From: Curvibacter sp. PD_MW3
GTDB taxonomy: Bacteria; Pseudomonadota; Gammaproteobacteria; Burkholderiales; Burkholderiaceae_C
Assembly: GCA_002633085.1 (NCBI GenBank)
Contig: NSIV01000005.1
Location: 62,001 to 126,000, forward strand
Direction of reading: 5' to 3'
DNA: 64,000 nt
The notes beneath the pieces were generated by a model, which searched no databases, was not told the DNA's origin, and worked only from the letters and a program-made list of their open reading frames with translations. Position 1 is the first letter of the stretch. Every line of letters starts with the position of its first letter. Below, in pieces: positions 48,075-56,891 of the stretch. A program made the translations under genes and the position numbers.

Positions 48075-49048
48075 ACACACTAGTTCAAAAACCGGGCCTG
48101 GCTCTGCCACACCTGTCGCCCGAGCAGCGCGCCGTGCTGCTGCGCCTGGCGGTGCTGGGGTTGTTGGGCTTGGCGCTGTCGCTGGCGGCGCCGGCTTTCC
48201 TGACCACCGGTAACCTGCTCAACGTGTTGCGCCAGGCCAGCCTGATGTTCTTGCTGGCCTCGGGCCTGACGCTGGTGATCCTGTGCGGCGGGCTGGATCT
48301 GTCGATCGGCGCCAACGTGGCGCTGTCGGCCTGTCTGGCGGCCACCGCGATCAAGGGCACGGGCTCCATCGCCTTGGGTTGCGCCGTCGGGGCGGGCTGT
48401 GGTCTGTTCATCGGTCTGCTCAACGGGCTGATGGTCACCGCCTTGCGCATCCCGCCCTTCATTGCCACCTACGGCATGTTGTGGATCCTGCATGGCGTGA
48501 CCTACTGGTACATGAACGGCGAAACCATCCACGGCTTCCCGCCGGAATTCCGCATGCTCGGCAGCGGCTACCTGGCTGCGGTGCCGGTACCGGTGTACCT
48601 GATGCTGGGCGTGCTGCTGGCCGGCACGGTGCTGACGCAGTACACCACCTGGGGCCAGGAGATTTACGCCACCGGCGCCAACACCGAGGCGGCGGCCCTG
48701 TCGGGCGTGCCGGTGTTCTCGCGGCGCCTGGCGGTTTATGCGCTCAGCGGGCTCATGGCCGGTCTGGCGTCATTGGTGTTTCTGGCGCGCCTGAATTCGG
48801 CCGAAGGCGACATGGGCGAGTCCCTGACGCTGCAGGCGATCGCCGCGGTGCTGATCGGCGGCACCTCGCTGTTCGGCGGCACCGGCACGCTGGTGGGCAC
48901 CCTGATCGGGGCGCTGATTCTCACCGTGGTGCTCAACGGCATGAACCAGCTGGGCATCAGCGCCAACTGGCAACCCTTCATCACCGGTGTGATCGTGATT
49001 CTTTCCGTGCTCTCGGACGCCCTGACGCGCAAGCGCCAGGGCGGCTGA
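48071..49048 (+). CDS. ABC transporter permease (RbsC-like)
   Basis: TLVILCGGLDLSIGANVALSACLAA; overlaps previous CDS. Confidence 0.92.
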   Translation: MNTLVQKPGLALPHLSPEQRAVLLRLAVLGLLGLALSLAAPAFLTTGNLLNVLRQASLMFLLASGLTLVILCGGLDLSIGANVALSACLAATAIKGTGSIALGCAVGAGCGLFIGLLNGLMVTALRIPPFIATYGMLWILHGVTYWYMNGETIHGFPPEFRMLGSGYLAAVPVPVYLMLGVLLAGTVLTQYTTWGQEIYATGANTEAAALSGVPVFSRRLAVYALSGLMAGLASLVFLARLNSAEGDMGESLTLQAIAAVLIGGTSLFGGTGTLVGTLIGALILTVVLNGMNQLGISANWQPFITGVIVILSVLSDALTRKRQGG

Positions 49049-49087
49049 GTTTTTTCAACGTCATTTCCATTCGACAGGAGACACAGC

Positions 49088-50059
49088 ATGAACTTCAAGC
49101 CGACTCAGCGGGCCGTGGCCCTTTTCATCGCGGCCAGCGCCGTGTCCTTGGGCGCAGCCGCCCAATCCGGCGAAAAGATTGCCTTCTTCACCAAGAACCA
49201 GACCAACCCGTTTTTCCAGGTGGTACGCCTGGGAGCGGACAACGCGGCCAAGCAGATGGGGGCGGTGGTCACGCACTACATCCCGACCAAGCCTGACAGC
49301 ATTCCCGAGCAGCTGTCGCAGATCGACGACGTGATCATCAAGAAGCCCAATGCCATCGTGTTCACGCCGGTGGACTACAAGGCCATGGGCGCCGGCGTGC
49401 AGAAGATCAATGCGGCTGGCATCCCGGTGGTGAACGTCACGGACAAGTCCGAGACCGGCAAGTTCGTCGCTTTCGTCGGCTCCAGCGACTATGAACTGGG
49501 CCTGGTGACGGGGCGCTACATGCTCAAGACGATGGGCGGCAAGGGCAACGTGGTGATTCTGGAAGGCGTCAAGGGTTCGCTGGTCAGTGCCGACCGCGTG
49601 CGCGGTTTCAACGACGCGCTCAAGGAGTTTCCGCAGGTCAAGCTGCTGGCCTCGCAGCCGGGCAACTTCCAGCGCCTGCAGGGCCTGCAGGTGCTGGAGA
49701 ACCTGATGCAAACCCACCCGCAGATCGATGGTGTGATGGCGGCCAACGACGCCATGGGCACGGGCGCCATCGAGGCGCTGGAAGGTGCCAACCGCAAGGC
49801 CCATGTGGTCGGCATCAACGGCACGAAAGAGGCGGTCGATGCCATCAAGGCCGGCAAGATGCTGGCGTCGGGCGACTACAACGGCTTCTTGCAGGGCTGC
49901 GTGTCCACCATGCTGGCCATTCGGGAACTGCGCAAGCTGCCGGTGCCGAAGGAAGTGGTGTTCAAGGCGGGTGTGATCGACAAGAGCAACTACCAGGCGG
50001 CCGATATCCCGGCCGACAAGCGTGTCTGCCCGAAATGGGAAGACGCCATCAAGGGTTGA
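49088..50059 (+). CDS. sugar-type ABC substrate-binding protein
   Basis: IAFFTKNQTNPFFQVVRLGADNAAKQMG; DGVMAANDAMGTGAIEAL. Confidence 0.92.
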   Translation: MNFKPTQRAVALFIAASAVSLGAAAQSGEKIAFFTKNQTNPFFQVVRLGADNAAKQMGAVVTHYIPTKPDSIPEQLSQIDDVIIKKPNAIVFTPVDYKAMGAGVQKINAAGIPVVNVTDKSETGKFVAFVGSSDYELGLVTGRYMLKTMGGKGNVVILEGVKGSLVSADRVRGFNDALKEFPQVKLLASQPGNFQRLQGLQVLENLMQTHPQIDGVMAANDAMGTGAIEALEGANRKAHVVGINGTKEAVDAIKAGKMLASGDYNGFLQGCVSTMLAIRELRKLPVPKEVVFKAGVIDKSNYQAADIPADKRVCPKWEDAIKG

Positions 50060-50069
50060 AGAGATATGA

Positions 50070-50155
50070 CCCCCCTACTCGTCACTTCGTGTACTTCGCT
50101 GCCCCCTGAGGGGGCTGGCCTTGCTTGGGACGGCCCGGCGCGGCGGCCGGTCACA
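50070..50155. repeat. GC-rich intergenic REP-like element
   Basis: acttcgctgccccctgagggggctggccttgcttgggacggcccggcgcggcggccgg; related sequence in reverse orientation near 6140-6220. Confidence 0.5.
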
Positions 50156-50157
50156 CC

Positions 50158-50463
50158 ATGATCTTCACCTTCATCCTCATCGACAAGCCTGACAGCAGCG
50201 AGCTGCGCCAGCGCGTACGGCCCGAGCACAAGGCTTATCTGGCAGCGGTGGCCGACCGCATGGCCTTTGCCGGCCCGTTCACCAAGGACGACGGGCAGAC
50301 CATGATCGGCAGCCTGCTGGCGATCGACTTCCCGTCGCGCGATGCGGCGCACGCTTGGCTGGTCAACGAACCCTTCACCAAGGCCGGCCTGTACGCCAGC
50401 ACCACGGTGCACGCCTTCGTGAACCTGTGGCCGCAAAAGGCCGGCTTTCCACCAGCGGCATAA
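50158..50463 (+). CDS. YciI-family protein
   Basis: RPEHKAYLAAVADRMAFAGPFTKDDGQTMIGSLLAIDFPSRDAAHAWLVNEPFTKAGLY. Confidence 0.85.
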   Translation: MIFTFILIDKPDSSELRQRVRPEHKAYLAAVADRMAFAGPFTKDDGQTMIGSLLAIDFPSRDAAHAWLVNEPFTKAGLYASTTVHAFVNLWPQKAGFPPAA

Positions 50464-50476
50464 ACCAGGACTGCGA

Positions 50477-50809
50477 ATGATCCGACACATCGTGATGTGG
50501 AACGTGCGCGGCGACACGCCGGCCGAGAAGGCGCGCGGCATCGCGCAGCTGCAGCGCAGCTTTGAAGGGCTGCGCGGCCGCATTCCGGGGCTGCTGCACC
50601 TGGAGATCGGCGTTGACGTCAGCCGCATCGACTACGCCTGCGACGTGGTGCTGTATTCCGAATTCGAGAGCCAGGCCGCACTCGACGCCTACGGCACGCA
50701 CCCCGAGCATCTGCGCGTCAAAGACGAGGTGGCCGAGTTGCGCATCGCGCGCCACCAGGTGGACTACGTGGTGCCGAGAGTTGCCGCTGTTTTTTTGATT
50801 GAACCTTGA
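50477..50809 (+). CDS. Dabb-family (stress-responsive alpha/beta barrel) protein
   Basis: MIRHIVMWNVRGDTPAEKARGIAQLQRSFEGLRGRIPGLLHLEIGVDV. Confidence 0.85.
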   Translation: MIRHIVMWNVRGDTPAEKARGIAQLQRSFEGLRGRIPGLLHLEIGVDVSRIDYACDVVLYSEFESQAALDAYGTHPEHLRVKDEVAELRIARHQVDYVVPRVAAVFLIEP

Positions 50810-50820
50810 GGAGACAAAGA

Positions 50821-51438
50821 ATGAACGACAAGTTGATGGATGAGTTGCTGATTCGCCAGATGGTAGAGCGCTGGGCCGTCTGGCGTGACGCCGGCGACTG
50901 GGAACGTTTTGCCACCGTGTGGCACCCGGAAGGCGTGATGATGGCGACCTGGTTCCAGGGGCCGTTTGCCGACTTCATTCGCGTCACGAAAGAGGGCTGG
51001 GCCAAGGGTGTCAGCATCCTGCACTTCCTCGGCGGATCGGCCATCGAGGTGGCAGGCGACCGCGCGATTGCCCAAACGAAGATGACGATCTCGCAGCGCG
51101 GCATGGTGGAGGGCGAGAACGGTCCGGTGCTGTGCGACGTGGTGTGCACCGGCCGCTTCCATGACTTTGTTGTGAAGCACAACGGCGAATGGAAGCTGCT
51201 GCACCGCCAGCCGATCTATGAGAAGGACCGCATCGACCCTGTCGATTCCACCGCCGTGCTCAAGCTCGACCAGCAGGCGCTGGCCACTTTCCCCGAGGGC
51301 TACCGCCACCTGGCCTACATCCAGACGCGCATTGGCTACACGGTGAAGATGGACATGCCCATGCTCAAAGGCCCGGTGGTGGACGAACTTTACAAGCGCG
51401 GCGCACGTTGGCTGGCCGGTGGTGTTCTGGAACGCTGA
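50821..51438 (+). CDS. NTF2/SnoaL-like family protein
   Basis: LLIRQMVERWAVWRDAGDWERFATVWHPEGVMMATWFQGPFADF. Confidence 0.8.
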   Translation: MNDKLMDELLIRQMVERWAVWRDAGDWERFATVWHPEGVMMATWFQGPFADFIRVTKEGWAKGVSILHFLGGSAIEVAGDRAIAQTKMTISQRGMVEGENGPVLCDVVCTGRFHDFVVKHNGEWKLLHRQPIYEKDRIDPVDSTAVLKLDQQALATFPEGYRHLAYIQTRIGYTVKMDMPMLKGPVVDELYKRGARWLAGGVLER

Positions 51439-51462
51439 AGCAAGCAACACGAGGAGACCCGC

Positions 51463-52473
51463 ATGAAGAAGATCGACGCGCCACCGCAGCGCCTGCTTTC
51501 GCGCCGTGCCATCGTGCAGTCGCTGCCGTCCCTGGGTTTGCTCGGCCTGGCGCCCGGCGCCTGGGCGCAAGGCGCCTACCCGAACCGGCCGCTGCGTGTG
51601 ATCGTGCCGCAGCCGCCGGGGGGAGGTTTCGACTTTGTGGCGCGTGCGCTGGCCGACCGGCTGGGCAAGCTGATGGGCCAGAGTGTGGTGGTGGAGAACA
51701 AGCCCGGCTCCGGCACGCTGGTGGGCACCGACGCCGCAGCCAAGGCCGCGCCCGACGGCTACACCCTGCTGATGGGCTCGGTCTCCAACATCGCACTCAA
51801 CATGGGGCTGTACGACAAGCTGCCCTACGACAGCCTGCGCGACTTCGAGCCGGTGGGGCTGGCGGTGAGCTACAGCTACACGCTGATGGCGCGCAAGGAC
51901 CTGCCGTTCAATTCGCTCAAGGAGGTGGTGGCCTATGCCAAGGCTAACCCGGGCAAGCTGACCTACGCCTCGGCCGGCAACGGCTCGGGCCAGCACGTGC
52001 TGGCGGCGGCGCTGTGGCACCTGGCTGGCGTGAATGTGGTGCACGTGCCCTACCGCGGCGCGCAGGCCGCTTACCAGGATCTGCTGGGCGGCCGGGTCGA
52101 TGTGTTCTTCGATCTTTCGTCCACGGCACGGGCGCAGGTGGATGGCGGCACCGTCAAGACGCTGGCGGTCTCGGGCGCCGAGCGCAACGCCATGCACCCA
52201 ACGGTGCCGACCATCAACGAGAGCGGTGTCGCTCAGCTCGATCTGGAGTCCTGGTTCGGCTACTTCGTGCCGAGCAAGACACCAGCCGACGTGCAGGAAC
52301 GCCTGCGCAGCGAGCTGGCGCGTGTGATTGCCCAGCCCGATCTGCAGGAGACTTTCCGCAAGGCCGGCGGCAAGCCCCTGAGTCTGAATGCGGCCGACAC
52401 CAAGGCCCTGGTCAAGCGTGATGTCGAGCGTTGGACTAAGCTGGTGCGCGACATCGGCATCAAGGCCGAATGA
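51463..52473 (+). CDS. Bug-type substrate-binding protein
   Basis: YPNRPLRVIVPQPPGGGFDFVARALADRLGKLMGQSVVVENKPGSGTLVG. Confidence 0.92.
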   Translation: MKKIDAPPQRLLSRRAIVQSLPSLGLLGLAPGAWAQGAYPNRPLRVIVPQPPGGGFDFVARALADRLGKLMGQSVVVENKPGSGTLVGTDAAAKAAPDGYTLLMGSVSNIALNMGLYDKLPYDSLRDFEPVGLAVSYSYTLMARKDLPFNSLKEVVAYAKANPGKLTYASAGNGSGQHVLAAALWHLAGVNVVHVPYRGAQAAYQDLLGGRVDVFFDLSSTARAQVDGGTVKTLAVSGAERNAMHPTVPTINESGVAQLDLESWFGYFVPSKTPADVQERLRSELARVIAQPDLQETFRKAGGKPLSLNAADTKALVKRDVERWTKLVRDIGIKAE

Positions 52474-52511
52474 TCCGGCCACTCGATGGTATTTTTTGAA
52501 AGAGGTAAGTC

Positions 52512-53054
52512 ATGAAAGTTCTTGGCATTTCAGGCAGCCTGCGCAAGGGCTCCTACAACAGCATGGCGCTGCGCGCCGCACAAAAACTGGCGCCCGCCGG
52601 CATGGAGATCTCCATCGCCGACATCTCGCAGATCCCGATGTACAACGACGACGTGCGTGCTGCCGGTGAGCCGGCGGCCGTGACGGCGCTCAAGGCGCAG
52701 GTGCGCGCCGCCGACGCGGTGCTCATCGTCACCCCGGAGTACAACTTTTCCATTCCGGGTGTGCTGAAGAACACACTGGACTGGCTGTCGCGCCCGCCGG
52801 AGCCGCCGTTCGACGGCAAGACGGTGGCCATCATGGGCGCCAGCCCGGGCCCGGTTGGCACGGCGCGTGTGCAGTACCACATGCGCCAGGTGATGGTGTT
52901 CATGAACGCCTTTGTCGTCAACAAGCCCGAGGTGTTCATCAGCAACTGCGCCAGCAAATTCAACGAGCAGGGCGAGTTGATCGACGAGACCACGGCCAAG
53001 TTCATCGGCGAGTTGCTGGTGTCGCTGCAAAAGCTCAAGACCCGGGTGGGATAA
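52512..53054 (+). CDS. NADPH-dependent FMN reductase
   Basis: VLGISGSLRKGSYNSMALRAA; VTPEYNFSIPGVLKNTLDWLSRP. Confidence 0.93.
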   Translation: MKVLGISGSLRKGSYNSMALRAAQKLAPAGMEISIADISQIPMYNDDVRAAGEPAAVTALKAQVRAADAVLIVTPEYNFSIPGVLKNTLDWLSRPPEPPFDGKTVAIMGASPGPVGTARVQYHMRQVMVFMNAFVVNKPEVFISNCASKFNEQGELIDETTAKFIGELLVSLQKLKTRVG

Positions 53055-53085
53055 AGACGGTGTTGCGGGCGGCGACAATCGGCGG

Positions 53086-53841
53086 ATGAACTTTCCGCTG
53101 ATCACCGACTGGTATTTTTACGCCGTGGCCGTGCCCGCCGTGCTGTTGCTGGGCATCAGCAAGAGCGGTTTCGGCGCGGGCTTCGGCTCGCTTGCCGTGC
53201 CGCTGATGGCCATGGCGGTGACGGTACCGCAGGCCGCCGCCATCCTGATGCCGGTGCTGCTGGTGATGGACCTGCTGGGCATTGCAGCGCTGCGCAAGGA
53301 ATTCGACAAGCGTCTGCTCAAGTTCCTGCTGCCCTTCGGCCTGCTGGGCACGGTCATCGGCGCGTTGCTGTTCAAGGTGCTGGCTGCCAATATCGTGGCC
53401 GGCATCGTTGGTGGTTTCACGCTGCTGTTCCTGGCGCAACGCCTGCTGTTCCCGCCGCGGGCCGACAGCGCACCGCCGCCGCGCTGGCTGGGTGCCATCC
53501 TCACCACCACCTCGGGTTTCACCAGTTTCGTGGCGCATGCCGGCGGGCCGCCGATCAGTGCCTACGTGATTCCGCTCAAGCTCAAGCCGGTGGTGTTCGC
53601 GGCCACGCTGTCCTTCTTTTTCTTCTTCATTAACCTGTCGAAGTGGATTCCCTACGCCTGGCTGGGCCTGCTGGACTGGCGCAACCTGGCCACCTCGCTG
53701 GTGCTGCTGCCGCTGGCGCCCATCGGCGTGTGGAGCGGTATCTGGCTGGCGCGGCGCATCAACCAGCAGCTGTTCTACCGGCTGATCTACCTCGGGTTGT
53801 TTCTCACCGGCGTCAAGCTGGTGTGGGATGCGTTTCGCTGA
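53086..53841 (+). CDS. TauE/SafE-family membrane protein
   Basis: LGISKSGFGAGFGSLAVPLMA; TTSGFTSFVAHAGGPPISAYVIPLKL. Confidence 0.92.
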   Translation: MNFPLITDWYFYAVAVPAVLLLGISKSGFGAGFGSLAVPLMAMAVTVPQAAAILMPVLLVMDLLGIAALRKEFDKRLLKFLLPFGLLGTVIGALLFKVLAANIVAGIVGGFTLLFLAQRLLFPPRADSAPPPRWLGAILTTTSGFTSFVAHAGGPPISAYVIPLKLKPVVFAATLSFFFFFINLSKWIPYAWLGLLDWRNLATSLVLLPLAPIGVWSGIWLARRINQQLFYRLIYLGLFLTGVKLVWDAFR

Positions 53842-53847
53842 CCAGGT

Positions 53848-55704
53848 CTAGGCCTTGTCTTGGCCAGCCTGGCTGGCCTCGGCGCGTTGTGCCCGTTCCT
53901 GCGCCATCTGCTCTTCCAGTTGCTGCCGCCCCTGCTTGATGACGGCAATCAGCTTGCTCTGGTCTTTGTAGTGCGGGCGCATTTTTTCGAACAACTCCCG
54001 GTTGTGCTGGCGGAAACGGTGTGCGGTTTGGCGCACTTCGGCCGGGTCGTGGCCGAGTAGCTCCAGCACGCTGCGGGCACTGCGCAGGCTGGACTCGAAC
54101 AGCTCACGTTCAACCAGTGTCACGCCGTGGTCGCGCAACTTGTGCCAGTGCGTGACATCGCGCGCACGCGCCACGATCTGCAGCTGTGGAAAATGTTTGC
54201 GGGCCAGGTCGACGATCTTGAGCGATTGCTCGGGATCGTCCACCGCCACCACCAGCACCCGGGCGCTGGCGGCACCGGCGATGCGCAACAGGTCGAGCCG
54301 GGTGGCATCGCCATAGAACACGCGGTAGCCGAAACTGCGTGCGGCCTCGATCATGTCGGCATCATGGTCCAGCAGGGTGCAGGGGATGCCCTGCGCCAGC
54401 ATCACGCGGGCAATGATCTGGCCATAGCGGCCAAAGCCGGCAATGAGCACCGGGGCATCCTGGGGCTCCGAGATTTCTGCCATGGTGGGCCCATTGCTGC
54501 GGTTCAGGCGGGGCAGCCAGTAACGGTCGAGCCAGACCAGCAGCAGGGGGCTCACCAGCATGGAGAGGGCGACCGAGCCGATCAGCAGCGAGGCGGTTTC
54601 CGGCGACAGCACCTTGGCACCGGTGGCGGTCTGGAACACCACAAAGGCGAACTCGCCACCCTGCGCGAGCAGCAATGTCAGCACAGGCCGCTCCTGGACG
54701 GGGACCCGCATGAGGGCCGTCAGGCTGTAGATCACCACGCCCTTGATGGCCAGAAAGCCGAGCACGATGGCGGCCATCAAGCCGGGCGAGCGGCGCAGCA
54801 CATCAAAGTCGATGCTCATGCCGACGGCGATGAAGAACAGGCCGAGCAGCAGGCCCTTGAAAGGCTCGATGTCGGTTTCCAGTTCGCGCCGGTATTCGCT
54901 CTCGGCCAGCAGCACGCCGGCCAGAAAGGCGCCCAGTGCCATGGACAGGCCGACCTTCTGCATCAGGGTGGCAATGCTGGCCACCAGCAGCAGCGAGGCG
55001 GCGGTGAAGATTTCCGGCGTCTTGCTGCGCGCGATCCAGCGCAGCAGGGGCCGCAACAGCAGGCGGCCGCCAAGCACGACGCAACCGATCACCAGAATGA
55101 TCTTGAGGGCCGCCCACAACCGGCCCGCGGGGGATACGTCGGAGGCGGCGAACAGCCCGCCATCGCTGCCCAGCAGCGGCAGCAGCGCCAGGATCGGGAT
55201 GGCGGCCACGTCCTGCAGCAGCAGGATGGAAAAGCCGGCCTGCCCGCCGGGGGTGGGCAACAGGTTGCGCTCGTCCATGGTCTGCAGTGCGATGGCCGTG
55301 GACGACAACGCCAAGCCCAGTGCGGCGACCAGCGCCGTTTCCCAGCCGCCCAGCAGCTTGGGAGACGCCAGGCCGAGGGTATACAGCGCCATGAACAGGG
55401 CCGCGCTGCAGGCCAGCATCTGGGCGCTGCCCCAGCCGAAGATGGGGCGGCGCAGGCTCCACAGGCGGCGCGGCTCCAGTTCCAGGCCGATCAGGAACAG
55501 CATCAGCACCACGCCGAATTCGGCGAAGTGCAGGATGTCCTCCACATGGGTGACCAGTCCCAGGCCCCAGGGGCCGATGGCGATGCCTGCCGCCAGGTAG
55601 CCGATGATGGCACCCAAACCGAGGTACTTGCTCAAGGGGACGGCGAAGACGGCGGCGCCGAGGTAAATCAGAGTGCTGCTGAGCCAGCCGGGCGTGTGTT
55701 CCAT
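53848..55704 (-). CDS. CPA2 monovalent cation:proton antiporter, KefB/KefC-like with RCK domain
   Basis: LGAIIGYLAAGIAIGPWGLGLV; PVLIAGFGRYGQIIARVMLAQGIPCTLLDHD. Confidence 0.94.
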   Translation of the reverse strand: MEHTPGWLSSTLIYLGAAVFAVPLSKYLGLGAIIGYLAAGIAIGPWGLGLVTHVEDILHFAEFGVVLMLFLIGLELEPRRLWSLRRPIFGWGSAQMLACSAALFMALYTLGLASPKLLGGWETALVAALGLALSSTAIALQTMDERNLLPTPGGQAGFSILLLQDVAAIPILALLPLLGSDGGLFAASDVSPAGRLWAALKIILVIGCVVLGGRLLLRPLLRWIARSKTPEIFTAASLLLVASIATLMQKVGLSMALGAFLAGVLLAESEYRRELETDIEPFKGLLLGLFFIAVGMSIDFDVLRRSPGLMAAIVLGFLAIKGVVIYSLTALMRVPVQERPVLTLLLAQGGEFAFVVFQTATGAKVLSPETASLLIGSVALSMLVSPLLLVWLDRYWLPRLNRSNGPTMAEISEPQDAPVLIAGFGRYGQIIARVMLAQGIPCTLLDHDADMIEAARSFGYRVFYGDATRLDLLRIAGAASARVLVVAVDDPEQSLKIVDLARKHFPQLQIVARARDVTHWHKLRDHGVTLVERELFESSLRSARSVLELLGHDPAEVRQTAHRFRQHNRELFEKMRPHYKDQSKLIAVIKQGRQQLEEQMAQERAQRAEASQAGQDKA

Positions 55705-55750
55705 GGCCCTACGCTAACATAGGGCTCGGTCAGACTTCAAGGAGCACGAG

Positions 55751-56365
55751 ATGCCAGTTGTCGTGGTTGCCAATCCCAAGGGGGGGGTTGGAAAGTCCAC
55801 CCTGTCCACCAATGTGGCGGGGTACTTTGCCAGCAAGGGCCATAAGGTGATGCTGGGTGATGCCGATCGTCAGCAGTCTTCACGCCTGTGGCTGGGCCTG
55901 CGGCCGCCTACGGCGCGCCCGATTGCCACCTGGGACGTGGGCGAGGACCGCTTGGGCAAGCCGCCCAAAGGCACCACCCATGTGGTGCTCGATACCCCCG
56001 GCGGGCTCAAGGGTTCGCACATGAAGGACGTGCTGCGCCATGCCGACAAGGTGATCGTGCCGCTGCAGCCCAGCGTGTTCGACATCTTCGCCACCCGCAC
56101 CTTTCTCGACCAGCTCCAGCAGCACCGCCACCCGGGTTTGCAGATCGGCATTGTCGGCATGCGCGTGGACGGCCGTACCATTGCCGCCGACAAGCTGCGC
56201 GAATTCGTCGACAGCCTGGGCCTGCCGGTGCTGGGCTACCTGCGCGACACGCAGAACTACATCCACCTGGCGGCGCACGGCCTGACCCTGTTCGACGTGG
56301 CGCCCAGCCGGGTGGAGAAGGACCTGGAGCAATGGCAGGGCATCTGCCGCTGGCTCGACGCCTGA
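55751..56365 (+). CDS. ParA-family ATPase
   Basis: VVVVANPKGGVGKSTLSTNVAGYFASKG deviant Walker A. Confidence 0.93.
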   Translation: MPVVVVANPKGGVGKSTLSTNVAGYFASKGHKVMLGDADRQQSSRLWLGLRPPTARPIATWDVGEDRLGKPPKGTTHVVLDTPGGLKGSHMKDVLRHADKVIVPLQPSVFDIFATRTFLDQLQQHRHPGLQIGIVGMRVDGRTIAADKLREFVDSLGLPVLGYLRDTQNYIHLAAHGLTLFDVAPSRVEKDLEQWQGICRWLDA

Positions 56366-56429
56366 GAACTTGACCCCGCGTCGCACGCATGACAGCCAGC
56401 GCGTGGGTCCCACCGCTACAGTGGTCGGC

Positions 56430-56885
56430 ATGAAAACATTCCAGTCCCTCAAGGAGTTTCCGGCATTGGTGGGCCAGGAGGTCGCGGTCAGCGACTGGCT
56501 CACCATCACGCAGGAGCAGGTCAACCAGTTCGCCCAGGCCACGGGCGACCACCAGTGGATTCACGTCGACGTGGAGAAGGCCAAGGCCGGCCCCTTCGGC
56601 GGCCCGATCGCGCACGGCTTCCTCACGCTGTCGCTGCTGCCGCAGTTCTTTGAGACGACGATGGAGATCGTCGAATCGCGCATGGGCGTGAACTACGGCC
56701 TGAACCGGGTGCGCTTCATGGCGCCGGTGCCGGTGGGCAGCCAGCTGCGTGCGCGCATGAAGCTATTGGCTTGCGATCCGATCGACAACGACGGCATGCA
56801 GATGACCTGGGAAGTCACCATCGAGCGCGAAGGTGCACCGAAGCCGGTGTGCGTGGCTGAATCGATCGCTCGGCGTTATCCCTGA
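56430..56885 (+). CDS. MaoC-family (R)-hydratase-like
   Basis: FAQATGDHQWIHVDVEKAKAGPFGGPIAHGFLTLSLLP. Confidence 0.93.
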   Translation: MKTFQSLKEFPALVGQEVAVSDWLTITQEQVNQFAQATGDHQWIHVDVEKAKAGPFGGPIAHGFLTLSLLPQFFETTMEIVESRMGVNYGLNRVRFMAPVPVGSQLRARMKLLACDPIDNDGMQMTWEVTIEREGAPKPVCVAESIARRYP

Positions 56886-56891
56886 GCGGGC

